64,000 nt of DNA, from the NCBI RefSeq assembly GCF_000473225.1, contig NZ_KI421509.1:2744768-2808767 (forward strand), in the 5' to 3' direction. Made by a program: the position numbers and the translations under genes. Positions 9,732 to 18,569 of this stretch are shown piece by piece (the first letter of the stretch is position 1; every line of letters starts with the position of its first letter). The notes under the pieces are model-generated. The model was given only the letters and a program-made list of their open reading frames with translations, did no database searches and was not told the origin of the DNA. The stretch comes from Sedimentitalea nanhaiensis DSM 24252 (GTDB taxonomy: Bacteria; Pseudomonadota; Alphaproteobacteria; Rhodobacterales; Rhodobacteraceae).

Positions 9732-10015
9732 ACGGAAAAAGCGATCCCAAAAAACGGAAAATGATGCGCTTTGCCGATGTGCGATTGAACGATCCCGGCT
9801 TGAGCAAATAATCCGTCCACATGCCTTCGAGCAGTGCCATTATGCCGTGGGTCGCGTCCCTTGCAGCGATCTGGGGCTTCGGGAGATCGATCTGCTGCGC
9901 AATGCTTTCGAAGGCGGCCAGTATCGGGCCCCTCACCCTGTCGTTGCGCGTGTCCGAATAGCGGCCAATCCCGGTGCGATTGCGCGCTTCGCGGCAGAAT
10001 ACGGCTTGCCTGAAT
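9732..10015 (-). pseudogene. Relic of a BetI-like TetR-family regulator (C-terminal part only)
   Basis: The minus frame contains a BetI-type C-terminal domain: a segment with CREARNRTGIGRYSDTRNDR, then ATHGIMALLEGMWTDYLLKP and RIIFRFLGSLFP, which is the helix pattern of choline-type TetR regulators. The DNA-binding N-terminus is missing; beyond about 10015 the sequence switches to relics of a transporter permease on the other strand. The frame continues to 9544 without family similarity. I read this as a deletion junction between two dead genes. Confidence 0.55.
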
Positions 10016-10016
10016 G

Positions 10017-10525
10017 GCGCTGGCCTATCCGATCGCCCATTTCATCGCGTTTCGAACCGGGAAAAAGCCGTTCTGGCTGCTGCCGATCGCCATCCCTTTC
10101 TGGAGCAGATATCTGCTGCGGTTTTTTCGTGGAAGCAATCCTTGGCTTTAACGGGGTTCTGAAACCGGCCCCGATGGGTCTTGGGTCGATCCACGAGCCC
10201 GTTTCGTTCCTGCTTTCCACTCAGTTTGCCGTAGTGCCGATGCTGGCCCATGCCTGGGCAGAGATCGCTATTTTGCCGCTGTATGTCTCGCCGCAGACAG
10301 TCGACCGCTGTTGCTGGAGGCCGCAACCGGCCTGCGCAGTTTCCTGCGGGTCACCCTGCCGTTGTCGATTCCGTGCATCATCGTTGCGTCGTCGATGCAG
10401 GTGACGTTTCTCAGCGCAGGTTTGAAATCCTTGCTGAGCACCGCGATCCCGGGGCATGTGTTCCTGGCGATCCCATTCGCGGTGTTGACCATGAAATCTG
10501 CTTTTGAGGTATTCGATCAATTGCT
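10017..10525 (+). pseudogene. Decayed polyamine-type (PotB-like) ABC permease
   Basis: Three reading frames together spell a spermidine/putrescine-type permease. One frame from 10017 gives ALAYPIAHFIAFRTGKK and PIAIPFWSRYLLRFF. A second frame gives GFNGVLKPAPMGLGSIHEP, SFLLSTQFAVVPMLAHAWAE and LPLYVSPQTVDR. A third, from about 10305, gives LLLEAATGLRSFLRVTLPLS (the EAA loop) and the last helices. At least two frameshifts and the missing N-terminus make it non-functional. The following 150 bp (to 10685) contain no readable gene. Confidence 0.65.
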
Positions 10526-10685
10526 CGAGAAAGCCGCCTGCGCTGCCGGTCCATATCCGGAGCCAGATCCGCTTTCCCGCCAAGTTTCCCAATACCCTGG
10601 CGTTGGGCTCCATATTGCCACTGTTCTCGGCCGGGCCGCTTTTGCGGGCCGTGTCCTTCTGCCGCCGCACAGACCGGGGAACACC

Positions 10686-10835
10686 ATGACAGATAAGCCG
10701 ATCATTACGCTCGGCGGCGTTGAAAAACGTTTTGGCGGTTTTGTCGCGATCAAGGATCTGGGCCTGACCCCGACGGGGCGAAATCACGATTGACGGTCCG
10801 CCGATGCGTGGGGTGCCTGCCAATCAGGTTGCCTA
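10686..10835 (+). pseudogene. Relic of a PotA-like ABC ATPase with internal deletion
   Basis: From an ATG at 10686 the sequence reads MTDKPIITLGGVEKRFGGFV then AIKDLGLTPT, a PotA-type N-terminus. After a frameshift it continues directly as GEITIDGPPMRGVPANQVA and a stop. In intact family members about 30 residues holding the Walker A P-loop lie between these two parts, so that stretch has been deleted and the ATPase is dead. The end abuts the truncated aspartokinase gene on the other strand. Confidence 0.6.
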
Positions 10836-11674
10836 AGAAATACAGTTGCTGGCTTCTGCTCGTGTCGGAAATTTCCCTGAGAAGGTTGGAATGCCCATGT
10901 TGAGCTGCTGATCGGCCACATCATAGTCGGTATGGCCAAGCTTTCCGACATTGGTTGACCCGACCAGATTAGGGTCGGCGGAAGACAGGTGGAATTCCTT
11001 GTGGATGATGGCCTCGGTCGCGCCGGTATAGGCCGCGATGTTACAAAAGGTGACCTCGGAATAGCCGCGATCATATTTCTGCATCAGGCCCTCGCTGCAC
11101 TGGGCATATCCGGTGACGATGGGCAGTTCTGTTTCCAGATCCACTCCGTCCAGCCCGCGAGAAATGCGTTGAGGCAGGGTGCATTCGCGTGCGCCGCGCC
11201 AGCCGCTGAGATCGACGAACCGGGCGTTGACCCCTGCGCGCTGCAGCAGCGTTGTGACAAAGGCCGAGTGTGCCTCGCCCAGACCAGACAGAAGCTCGCG
11301 GGTTACGGCCATATGGTCGGACAGCCGAAAATGACCGTAGGAACACAAGCGCTGCAGATCGAAAAGACAGGATCGGGTGCCCTCGATCCGCTCGCGGACG
11401 AATTCATCGGCCATGCCCGTTGCGACATTGGTCAGCGCATTCAGCCAGCCATGATCGTTGTGGTCATTTGAAAACAGGGCATAGACACCCGGTTGCCCGG
11501 ATTTCTTGTGTTCAAGCAGCAGGTTGGTGATCCCGCCAAATGCGGAAACACAAAGATCCGATGATAGAGCCCGGATCCAGAACGGTCCCCAATCAGCAGG
11601 GTGTCGCATAGGTCGCGGATGCGGCTCGTCGAGGTGCCGCCAATTTTCTCGACGGTATGTTTTGGAAATGTCAC
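10833..11674 (-). pseudogene. ask: Ectoine-cluster aspartokinase, frameshifted and 3'-truncated
   Basis: The gene begins with MTFPKHTVEKIGGTSTSRIR at 11674, an Ask_Ect-type start. Near 11544-11554 the frame is lost: the expected VVSAFGGITNLLLEHKKSG is continued in another frame, consistent with one missing base. From there the frame is clean to EAIIHKEFHLSSADP and DYDVADQQLNMG, then diverges and stops at 10833. Family members are about 470-480 residues with C-terminal ACT domains; here only about 280 codons remain and the ACT region is gone. Ask_Ect normally feeds aspartyl phosphate into ectoine synthesis. With it dead, ectoine synthesis would rely on a housekeeping aspartokinase. Confidence 0.85.
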
Positions 11675-11708
11675 AAGTATCTGCCCGACATCAGCGCCGA
11701 AGCCTTTT

Positions 11709-12101
11709 TCAACTGTCTTCCAGAGCGTAGGATCCGTCGGCCTGATGGACTTCGCTGCCGGTCACTGGCGGGTTAAAGACACAGGCCATGACCAGATCTT
11801 CCTCGGCGCGCAGCGTGTGACGGTCATGGTCGTTCAGCGCGTACATGACGCCGGGTTGAATGTGATGTGTCCTGCCTGTCGCAAGGTCGGTGATCGATCC
11901 GGTGCCCTGAATGCAATACACGCTCTCGAAATGGTTCTTGTATTCGAACGTGTGTTCGGATCCGGCATCCAGGAACGTGATGTGGAACGAAAATCCCATC
12001 CCGTCTTCGGCCAGAAGCATCCGGACCGAGGACCATTTGGCATCCGACACAACCCTGTTGCGCTCGGTCTTGATGATCTTGTTGAAATCTCTGACGATCA
12101 T
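11709..12101 (-). CDS. ectC: Ectoine synthase
   Basis: A 130-residue protein of the usual EctC length. It starts [20 protein letters not shown] and contains the cupin barrel segments [20 protein letters not shown] and [19 protein letters not shown]. EctC cyclises N-gamma-acetyl-diaminobutyrate to ectoine. The ATG at 12099-12101 was chosen because it gives the conserved N-terminus, four bases after the ectB stop. The gene is third in the operon. Confidence 0.95.
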   Translation of the reverse strand: MIVRDFNKIIKTERNRVVSDAKWSSVRMLLAEDGMGFSFHITFLDAGSEHTFEYKNHFESVYCIQGTGSITDLATGRTHHIQPGVMYALNDHDRHTLRAEEDLVMACVFNPPVTGSEVHQADGSYALEDS

Positions 12102-12105
12102 GGTC

Positions 12106-13395
12106 TTACTCCGCCGCAAATCTGGTAGATTGGGTCACGTCGCGTGCTGCGTCGAGCAGGATGTTCAGCCCCTTGCGGAACTGCTGTTCCGGCGTGGTCA
12201 ATGGCGCCAGAACCTTGACGACCTGACCTTCAGAGCCAGAGGTCTCAATGATCAATCCCTTGCGGAACGCCCGTGCGCAGATCTCGCCGGCCAAGTGGCC
12301 GCATCCCACGTCGACCCCCAGCATCAGACCGCGCCCCTTCAACCGCGCGCCGGGAACCAGGTCGACCAGGTTGCGCAGGGCCTCTGTCAGGATCTCGGCC
12401 TTCTTGCCTAATCCCTCTTGAAAGGTGTCATCGCTCCAGAATTTCTCGATCGTGACCTTCGCCGTGACAAAGGCATGGGTGTTGCCACGGAAGGTGCCAT
12501 TGTGTTCTGCCGGGCCGAATACATCGTGCTGCGGGCGGACCAGCATCAACGCCATCGGCAGGCCGAAACCCGAGATCGATTTGGCCAGAGTGACAATGTC
12601 GGGCACGATGCCCATATCCTCGAACGAAAAGAACGTGCCGCATCGACCGCAACCGGCCTGGATGTCATCGACGATCAGCAGGGCACCGTGTCGTTTGGCG
12701 ACATCGGCCACCTGCCGGAGCCATTCGGGGCTGGCGGCATTCAGCCCGCCTTCGCCCTGAACGGTTTCAAGGATGATCGCGGCGGGGGCGTCGACACCGC
12801 TGGAGCGGTCTGTCAGCATCGCATCGAGATAGTCCGCCGTATCGATCTCGCTGCCGATGAAATTGTCATATGGCATGCGCGTCACACCGTTCAGCGTTAC
12901 CCCGGCCGCGCCGCGATGATAGTTGTTTCCTGTGGCCGCCAGCGCCCCGGCAGTGACGCCGTGAAACCCGTTTGTGAAGGCGATGATGTTGGTGCGCCCT
13001 GTGACCTTGCGGGCGATTTTCATCGCGGCTTCAACCGCATTCGCGCCCGTCGGCCCGGTGAACATCACGCGATGATCCATGTCGCGCGGTTCAAGGATAT
13101 GCGTCTCGAAAGCGTCCAAAAACGCGGCTTTGGTATCCGTGTGCAAATCGAGCGCATGTGCCATGCCATCGGCGCTGATATGTTCGATCAGGGCTGCCTT
13201 CATGTCGGCATCGTTGTGGCCATAGTTCAAGGATGAACAACCTGCGAGGAAATCGATATAATCCCGCCCGTTGATATCGGTCATTTCCGACCCCGAGGCC
13301 CGGGTGAAAACCGTATCGAAGCCACGGCAATAACTACGGGCCTCGGATTCACGGCGTTTGAATACGGAAATTTCGGCTGACTTGGCGGTCGGCAT
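12106..13395 (-). CDS. ectB: L-2,4-diaminobutyrate transaminase of ectoine synthesis
   Basis: A 429-residue class III aminotransferase with typical EctB features: [20 protein letters not shown], the PLP-binding region [39 protein letters not shown] with the ring aspartate, and [19 protein letters not shown] with the Schiff-base lysine. It makes diaminobutyrate from aspartate semialdehyde with glutamate as amino donor. It is the second gene of the operon, 48 bp after ectA. Confidence 0.96.
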   Translation of the reverse strand: MPTAKSAEISVFKRRESEARSYCRGFDTVFTRASGSEMTDINGRDYIDFLAGCSSLNYGHNDADMKAALIEHISADGMAHALDLHTDTKAAFLDAFETHILEPRDMDHRVMFTGPTGANAVEAAMKIARKVTGRTNIIAFTNGFHGVTAGALAATGNNYHRGAAGVTLNGVTRMPYDNFIGSEIDTADYLDAMLTDRSSGVDAPAAIILETVQGEGGLNAASPEWLRQVADVAKRHGALLIVDDIQAGCGRCGTFFSFEDMGIVPDIVTLAKSISGFGLPMALMLVRPQHDVFGPAEHNGTFRGNTHAFVTAKVTIEKFWSDDTFQEGLGKKAEILTEALRNLVDLVPGARLKGRGLMLGVDVGCGHLAGEICARAFRKGLIIETSGSEGQVVKVLAPLTTPEQQFRKGLNILLDAARDVTQSTRFAAE

Positions 13396-13443
13396 TTGGT
13401 GTCCTTCGGGTATGAGACGGGAAAGCGGCGGCGCTACAGGCGT

Positions 13444-13974
13444 CTAGGCGGCCTTTTCCATGCTTTCTTTGAGGTTGATCGTAACCATGTGTTCGGTTTC
13501 GTGCCGGTCACGGAAATGCAGCGCCTGGGTGTAATAGGCTTTGGCGTCCAGCCTGACACCGCGTCGGTTTGCAAATCGCCGGAACAGCGACCACGAGGCA
13601 TCGTTGTCGGCCGTGATCGTCGTCTGAATCCGGGCGATATCTGCGCAGGCATCGCGTTGCAGCAGGCCGTTCAGCATAAGCGAACCCAACCCGCGGCCGC
13701 GCGCATTCGGTGATACGGCGACCTGCCAGACAAACAGTGTGGCCGGGTCGTCCGGCAGCACGTAGGCAGAAACCCAGCCGGCGATGGTGCGGCCAAGTTC
13801 GGCCACGACACAGGTTTCGCGAAAGTGGTCGCATTGGATGAGGTTGCAATACATTGAGTTCTCGTCCAGCGGTTTGCACGCGCGCACGAGTTCCCAGATC
13901 GCCGCCCCGTCTTCGGCCCGAGGGGTGCGAACAACAGGCAAGGGCTTTCCGTGCAGATCGAGTGCGTGTTTCAT
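13444..13974 (-). CDS. ectA: L-2,4-diaminobutyrate N-gamma-acetyltransferase
   Basis: A 176-residue GNAT acetyltransferase. The core carries the acetyl-CoA pyrophosphate loop around VSPNARGRGLGSLMLNGLL, preceded by FVWQVAVSPNARG. Early residues RTPRAEDGAAIWELVRAC and NSMYCNLIQCDHFRETCVVA match EctA. It acetylates diaminobutyrate, the first committed step of ectoine synthesis. A strong ribosome-binding site (AGGAGA, minus strand 13990-13985) supports the ATG at 13974. It is the first gene of ectABC-ask. Confidence 0.95.
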   Translation of the reverse strand: MKHALDLHGKPLPVVRTPRAEDGAAIWELVRACKPLDENSMYCNLIQCDHFRETCVVAELGRTIAGWVSAYVLPDDPATLFVWQVAVSPNARGRGLGSLMLNGLLQRDACADIARIQTTITADNDASWSLFRRFANRRGVRLDAKAYYTQALHFRDRHETEHMVTINLKESMEKAA

Positions 13975-14208
13975 TCGACAACAATCTCCTTTTGCTTCGT
14001 TTGGCTAAGTAAAGCATCAGTCAAGAAACTTCAACTGGTGATTGGGATTTGCTATATATGGGTGCATATGCTTAAAAAATATAGATTATATTGAAGCGTC
14101 GCAGTGCAAATAATATTTAGATAAGCTTAGTTTGGGTCGGCAGGCTGTGTTTGCGCGTTCCACAGGTTCCGGCGTAGAGTGCATCGCACAACCAGAGCAA
14201 GGAACCGT
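13975..14208. promoter_or_regulatory. Divergent ectA / ectR control region
   Basis: About 230 bp between divergent starts, strikingly AT-rich from about 14041 to 14130 in an otherwise GC-rich window. On the minus strand a perfect -10 hexamer TATAAT is at 14090-14085, and a TTGACT lies at 14024-14019. A palindrome GCATATGC sits at 14064-14071 beside TATATAT and could be part of an operator for the MarR-type EctR. Promoter positions and the operator are inferred. Confidence 0.45.
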
Positions 14209-14685
14209 ATGGACCGGATTGATGGCAGCCTGATCGCTCTCCGCAGAATTATTCGCGCTACCGAACTGTTCGGACGAAAGCTTGCGCAAGCCGCCGGATT
14301 GACGGCCGTTCAGTTCCGCGTCCTGCAGGTCGTGGCGGAGTCCGGGCACTGTACGTCTACGGCCATTTCACAGCGCATGCGGGTGTCGCAGGCCACCGTA
14401 ACGTCGCTTGTCGATAAGTTGGTGAAATCCGGCATGGTCGTGCGGGAAAAGTCCGAGGCGGATCGCCGTCAAACGAACATCGTTATCACCGACCAGGGGC
14501 GCAAGACGATCGAAGACGCGCCCGACCCCCTGCAGCAAAGGTATGTCCGCAAATTTGCAGCACTCGAGGATTGGGAGCAGGCCATGATCCTGGCTTCTCT
14601 GGAACGTGTGGCCACGATGATGGATGCCGAAGACATCGACGCATCGCCGGTTCTGGATGCGGGCGACATACGCAAGTCCACCTGA
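14209..14685 (+). CDS. ectR: MarR-family regulator of the ectoine operon
   Basis: A 158-residue winged-helix protein. The recognition region is TSTAISQRMRVSQATVTSLV (residues about 49-68), and the wing has the MarR pattern REKSEADRRQTNIVITDQGR. A GTG ten codons upstream is in frame, but the ATG at 14209 has a ribosome-binding site (AAGGA, about five bases upstream) and gives the usual EctR start MDRIDGSLIALRRIIRATEL. Encoded divergently from ectA, as in known ectR loci, where it represses the ect promoter. Confidence 0.88.
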   Translation: MDRIDGSLIALRRIIRATELFGRKLAQAAGLTAVQFRVLQVVAESGHCTSTAISQRMRVSQATVTSLVDKLVKSGMVVREKSEADRRQTNIVITDQGRKTIEDAPDPLQQRYVRKFAALEDWEQAMILASLERVATMMDAEDIDASPVLDAGDIRKST

Positions 14686-14807
14686 TCGGGCACAGTGACC
14701 TGGCCCCGTATCGTATGGGTCGTCCCAACGCGTGGGCCTTGTATGACAGAACAGTTCGCAGTGCCCTGTCGGCAAGGGGCGCTAAGTCTGCCTTGTAAAC
14801 GGGTGAC

Positions 14808-15728
14808 TTAATAGATCCGCGTTTCCGGATCCGCGCCTTTTTGCACCCAACCGCGATACATGCCCTCGCAATTGAACGGCATCGCGATATGGCCGTGACG
14901 ATCCACCGCGATGACGCCGCCCGATCCATCGTTTTGCGCCAGATCCTGCATCACCACATGATCCGCGGCGTGCTGCAGGGTCTCGCCCGCATGGCGTATC
15001 CGGGCGGCGATCTCGGAGGCGGCGGTCCAGCGGATGAACACCTCGCCGTGGCCCGTTGCCGAGACCGCACAGGTGGCGTTGTCGGCAAAGGTTCCGGCAC
15101 CGATCATCGGGGTGTCGCCAACACGGCCCGGTGCCTTGGCGGTCATTCCCCCGGTCGAGGTGGCCGCCGCCACATTTCCCTGGCTGTCCCGCGCTACCGC
15201 CCCTACGGTGCCGTGCCGCCGGGCGGGGTCGTCCGGGACTTCTCCACGCTCGCGCAATTGCAGGGTTTCCTGCAGGGCATCCCATCGGGTCTGGGTAAAG
15301 AAATACTCGTTGTCGCCAAAAGGCAATCCGGCCGCTTGCGCCAATTTCAGCGCGTTTGTGCCGATCAGCGTCACATGCTCGGTACGTTCCATCACTGCTC
15401 GGGCCAGGCGGACCGGATTCTTCGGCCCAAAGACGCCCGCGACCGACCCCGCGCGGCGATCGCGGCCGTCCATCACTGCCGCGTCCATCTCTTGCTTGCC
15501 TTCCGCGGTAAAAACCGCACCGCGCCCGGCATTGAACAGCGGTTCGTTCTCCAGCACGCAAACGGCGGCCACAACCGCATCCATCGCGCTGCCATCCTCG
15601 CGCAGAACAGCTTCACCGGCCTCCAGGGCGGTGGCCAGGGCGACGTGAAAGGCGGCTTCTTTTTGCGGCGTCATGGCGGATCTCAGGATGGTTCCGGCAC
15701 CGCCATGAATGGCAAGCGAATAGGTCAT
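14808..15728 (-). CDS. Isoaspartyl peptidase / L-asparaginase (Ntn-hydrolase type)
   Basis: A 306-residue protein. The motif HGTVGAVARDSQGNVAAATS contains the threonine that becomes the N-terminal nucleophile after self-cleavage, near residue 165. STGGMTAKAPGRVGDTPMIG completes the family signature, and the N-terminus MTYSLAIHGGAGTILRSAM is typical. It hydrolyses L-asparagine and isoaspartyl dipeptides. It is transcribed alone and ends 122 bp from ectR on the facing strand. Confidence 0.93.
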   Translation of the reverse strand: MTYSLAIHGGAGTILRSAMTPQKEAAFHVALATALEAGEAVLREDGSAMDAVVAAVCVLENEPLFNAGRGAVFTAEGKQEMDAAVMDGRDRRAGSVAGVFGPKNPVRLARAVMERTEHVTLIGTNALKLAQAAGLPFGDNEYFFTQTRWDALQETLQLRERGEVPDDPARRHGTVGAVARDSQGNVAAATSTGGMTAKAPGRVGDTPMIGAGTFADNATCAVSATGHGEVFIRWTAASEIAARIRHAGETLQHAADHVVMQDLAQNDGSGGVIAVDRHGHIAMPFNCEGMYRGWVQKGADPETRIY

Positions 15729-16296
15729 TGGTATCCTTTCTGCCCGTCCTGCGTGGCACAGTCGCGGGTGGTCGATGGCATTTGGCCTTTAACCTGAGAC
15801 ATCAGCTCTCATCTATCGTGTTGTAGTCCCTGATTTCAGGCAGTGATAGACGATTCAGATGTAAGCCGGAATGCTCTGGACATGGGTAGCAAGCAGTCAC
15901 CCGTAGCGATGATTTGGTCAAGCCGTTCTTCAGGGATGACGATGCGCGCACTATTTCCGAAACATCCATCTGGATCTGCCGCGGCTTGCTGCCGCTCTTT
16001 TGAAAACAGTTATTGCAGCAGATGCGCGAACTATGGGGCTGAAACCGACGGATGAATTCCGCCAGGATGCGGGGCGGGTCGGACTGGTCAGCGGGCTTGC
16101 ACGCAGGCAAGTTGCGGATGATTTGGGCGTTGGCATGTCGACGCCGAACAAATGCATCGCGGCGCTTGTTTGCGTTCGGGTTCCCGGGCGGCATTTCCAA
16201 ACAACAGGGCGGCTCGCCGGTCCGGCTTAAGTTGCGAGTGAAACGTATCTCAAGGGGATACACCCCTTTCAGTATGGCTCCTGCCTGGCGAGCGGT
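15729..16296. other. Intergenic stretch with transposase debris
   Basis: About 570 bp between the asparaginase start and the glutamine-synthetase-like stop. Apart from the IS3-type relic at 16048-16160, no frame looks coding: long frames on the minus strand have no recognisable motif. The promoter of the asparaginase gene should lie at its left edge. Confidence 0.4.
16048..16160 (+). pseudogene. IS3-family OrfA transposase relic
   Basis: One frame reads TDEFRQDAGRVGLVSGLARR followed by QVADDLGVGMSTPNKCI, the helix-turn-helix start of IS3-family OrfA proteins (usual pattern LTRRQVADDLGVGxSTLxKW). Similarity then ends. No OrfB, inverted repeats or target duplication were seen. Confidence 0.55.
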
Positions 16297-17610
16297 TCAA
16301 TAGACCCCGGCATATGCGGCGCACCGTTCTTTATCGGTCATAGTTCCGAGATAGGCCAGTTCACCGCGCTTATGTGCCAGGTAAATTTCTGCAAACCCGT
16401 CCGGAAACCAGCCGCGTACAGTTGGATTGTTCTCGAACCGCGCCAGGGCCTCGGGCAGGGTTTGCGGCAGCCGGACAAACCCTTTGGCGCTCAGATCCTT
16501 TGCAGACAGAAGCGACAGGTCTTCCTGCGTTACAGGCGGCGGAGCCAGCCCTTCCTCTATCCCCTGCACACCGGCGTTGACGATGGCTGCCAGCGCCAGA
16601 TATGGCGAAGCAGCGGCATCCGCAGCGCGGAATTCGAAGTTGTATTGCCGTGCAATGCCGGCTTCGTCCTGCGCGGACGTCGGGCATATGCGCAGCGATG
16701 CCTCGCGGTCACGCAAGCCGAGATTGTTGTAGGCCGCGCTCCACCGGTGCGGCGTCAACCTGAGATAGGACACATCGCTCGGGGCCGTCAGCGCAATCAT
16801 GCTGTCTAGATATTTCAGGATGCCGGCGACAAAGGCACCTGTCAGTTTTGACATGCCCGCCGGTCCATTTGCGTCATAGGTGAGTGGAACGCCCTGGGTG
16901 TCGGTAAAGCTCATATGAATGTGGACACCGTTTCCGACGTTTTCAGGGTCGCGGATCGGGGTGAAGCTGGCGCGTTCCCCCAGCCTTTGGGCAACCGAGC
17001 GTGTGATCTCCCGCAGGGCTACGGCGCTGTCTGCGGCGCGCAAGGCCTCGTCGGGGTCAATCGTCACTTCAAATTGGTCCGGTCCGTATTCGTTCATGAA
17101 GGTGTCAGGTGACATTCCTGCGGCATTCAGCGCCGCCATCAGGGTTTCCCCCAACCTGCGCTGAGCGTGAAATCCGGCGTGGGTATACGCTTCGCCAAAG
17201 GTTGGCGTTTCGGTTTGCAACTGAAACTCGTGCTCGAATGACGCCACCAGGCTGACACCGCCCACGTGTTCCAGCCGAGCCAGCGCCTGTTTCAGGATCG
17301 ACCGGGTGCAGCAGCTCCAGGGGGTCCTATCCAGTTCGAGTATGTCTCCCAACACAAACCGATCCGACAGATGACCATCGGCATAGTCTATATCCACCAG
17401 CGTTTCCGGATCCGGCACAAGCAGCAGATCTCCCAGTGAGCCGAACGGAGTTTCCGCGATCCTGTCAAAACAGGTGATCTGCACATTGGTCGGTGTCCAC
17501 CCGACACCGTTTTGCGACCGTTTTGCAAGGTCCGGCAGCGGAAAGCTTTTTCCACGCAGCTTTCCGGCAAAATCCGACGTTGCGACGAATACCAGCGGGT
17601 TATTGATCAT
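16297..17610 (-). CDS. Glutamine-synthetase-family ligase (gamma-glutamyl-amine ligase-like)
   Basis: A 437-residue GS-fold enzyme. Metal and ATP-site segments are visible: SLVASFEHEFQLQ, EYGPDQFEVTIDPDEAL, GNGVHIHMSFTD, and YLRLTPHRWSAAYNNLG. It lacks the GlnA tyrosine-adenylylation signature and is shorter than GlnA, so it belongs with GlnT/PuuA-type ligases that glutamylate amines or other acceptors. The substrate is not evident. It overlaps the upstream RpiR-type regulator gene by eleven bases and probably shares its transcript. Confidence 0.8.
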   Translation of the reverse strand: MINNPLVFVATSDFAGKLRGKSFPLPDLAKRSQNGVGWTPTNVQITCFDRIAETPFGSLGDLLLVPDPETLVDIDYADGHLSDRFVLGDILELDRTPWSCCTRSILKQALARLEHVGGVSLVASFEHEFQLQTETPTFGEAYTHAGFHAQRRLGETLMAALNAAGMSPDTFMNEYGPDQFEVTIDPDEALRAADSAVALREITRSVAQRLGERASFTPIRDPENVGNGVHIHMSFTDTQGVPLTYDANGPAGMSKLTGAFVAGILKYLDSMIALTAPSDVSYLRLTPHRWSAAYNNLGLRDREASLRICPTSAQDEAGIARQYNFEFRAADAAASPYLALAAIVNAGVQGIEEGLAPPPVTQEDLSLLSAKDLSAKGFVRLPQTLPEALARFENNPTVRGWFPDGFAEIYLAHKRGELAYLGTMTDKERCAAYAGVY

Positions 17611-18466
17611 CGGTCATTTCTCCAAGATCCAGACGCAGGGCGTCCCAGCGCTCAATTCTCTTTCTGGCCTTGTCCCAGTTGCCCTCTGCGATCCGTGTCA
17701 CGACCGCCTCTAACAACACAAGCGCCCCGGCATAGCTGTCCCAGACCGTGCCGCTTTCAATTGGGGTGGCGATCACCTCGCTTGCAGTCCGGGCCACCGG
17801 CGACAGCCATTTGTCGGTCAGCACAACCACCTGCGCGCCCTGCCGGGTCGTCGCCCGCTCGGCCAGCTTTTCAAGACTCGGCTGATATCGGCGAAAATCT
17901 ACAATGAACAATACGTCGCGCGGTTTCATCCGCAACAGATACTCGGGCCAGATTTCCGGGTCCGCGGGCAAATGGAAAACGTTGCCGCGTATCTGGCGCA
18001 GATGCCGCGACAGATAAAGGGCGATGGCGTCACTTATGCGCCCGCCGATCACATAGATGTTGCGTTTTTCATCGGCGAACAGGGCGCAAACCCGTTCGAA
18101 CTGAACCTGGGTGATCGCCGATGTCGAGTCAGCCAGCAAGGTTGTGGCGCGGGTCACGAAATCTTCCAGGAACGCACCTTTCAAGGCGCGGTTGTTTTGA
18201 TGCAGGTCCAGCGGCGAACGATTTCCGTCTTTCAGCTCGTCAATCAGTTGACGCTGAAAATCGTGATACCCCGAGAAACCCAGCTTGCTGACAAACCGGG
18301 AAATCGAAGGCGGCGAGGTCTTGGTTTTTTTCGCCAGGATCTGGATGGGGTCCAGGCCGGCAAATGGATAGTCCAACAACAGCGCCGTGCACAGCTTGCG
18401 CTCGGTTGCGGTGAGCGTATCCGACATCGCCTCGAGACGTGCCTTGACTGGCAGATTTTGATCCAT
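17600..18466 (-). CDS. MurR/RpiR-family transcriptional regulator (HTH + SIS)
   Basis: A 288-residue protein. The N-terminal HTH_6 domain covers residues about 10-85 with KKTKTSPPSISRFVSKLGFS as recognition region. The SIS sugar/ligand-binding domain covers about 120-260, with IYVIGGRISDAIALYLSRHL and LFIVDFRRYQPSLEKLAE. It diverges from the ABC operon starting at 18570 and overlaps the GS-like gene, so it probably controls both. Confidence 0.88.
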   Translation of the reverse strand: MDQNLPVKARLEAMSDTLTATERKLCTALLLDYPFAGLDPIQILAKKTKTSPPSISRFVSKLGFSGYHDFQRQLIDELKDGNRSPLDLHQNNRALKGAFLEDFVTRATTLLADSTSAITQVQFERVCALFADEKRNIYVIGGRISDAIALYLSRHLRQIRGNVFHLPADPEIWPEYLLRMKPRDVLFIVDFRRYQPSLEKLAERATTRQGAQVVVLTDKWLSPVARTASEVIATPIESGTVWDSYAGALVLLEAVVTRIAEGNWDKARKRIERWDALRLDLGEMTDDQ

Positions 18467-18569
18467 GGCATCAGAAACGACGATGAAAGAAAAAAGTCAA
18501 TATTTAAAAAAACATTGACTTTGAAAAAATACTATCAGATTTGTAAGAGGCTTCATCCGAGGGTTGCCC
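18467..18569. promoter_or_regulatory. Divergent promoter region, rpiR-type gene / branched-chain-type ABC operon
   Basis: About 100 bp of AT-rich DNA separate the divergent starts. It contains two near-identical TCAATATTTAAAAAAACATTG- and TTGAAAAAA-type stretches around 18499-18530, a plausible place for promoter elements and an operator. No element can be fixed with certainty. Confidence 0.35.

Noticed and set aside
15802..16263. A 153-codon minus-strand frame between the asparaginase and the GS-like gene
   Set aside because: No domain and no good ribosome-binding site; the opposite strand here carries an IS3 OrfA relic, so it is more likely debris.
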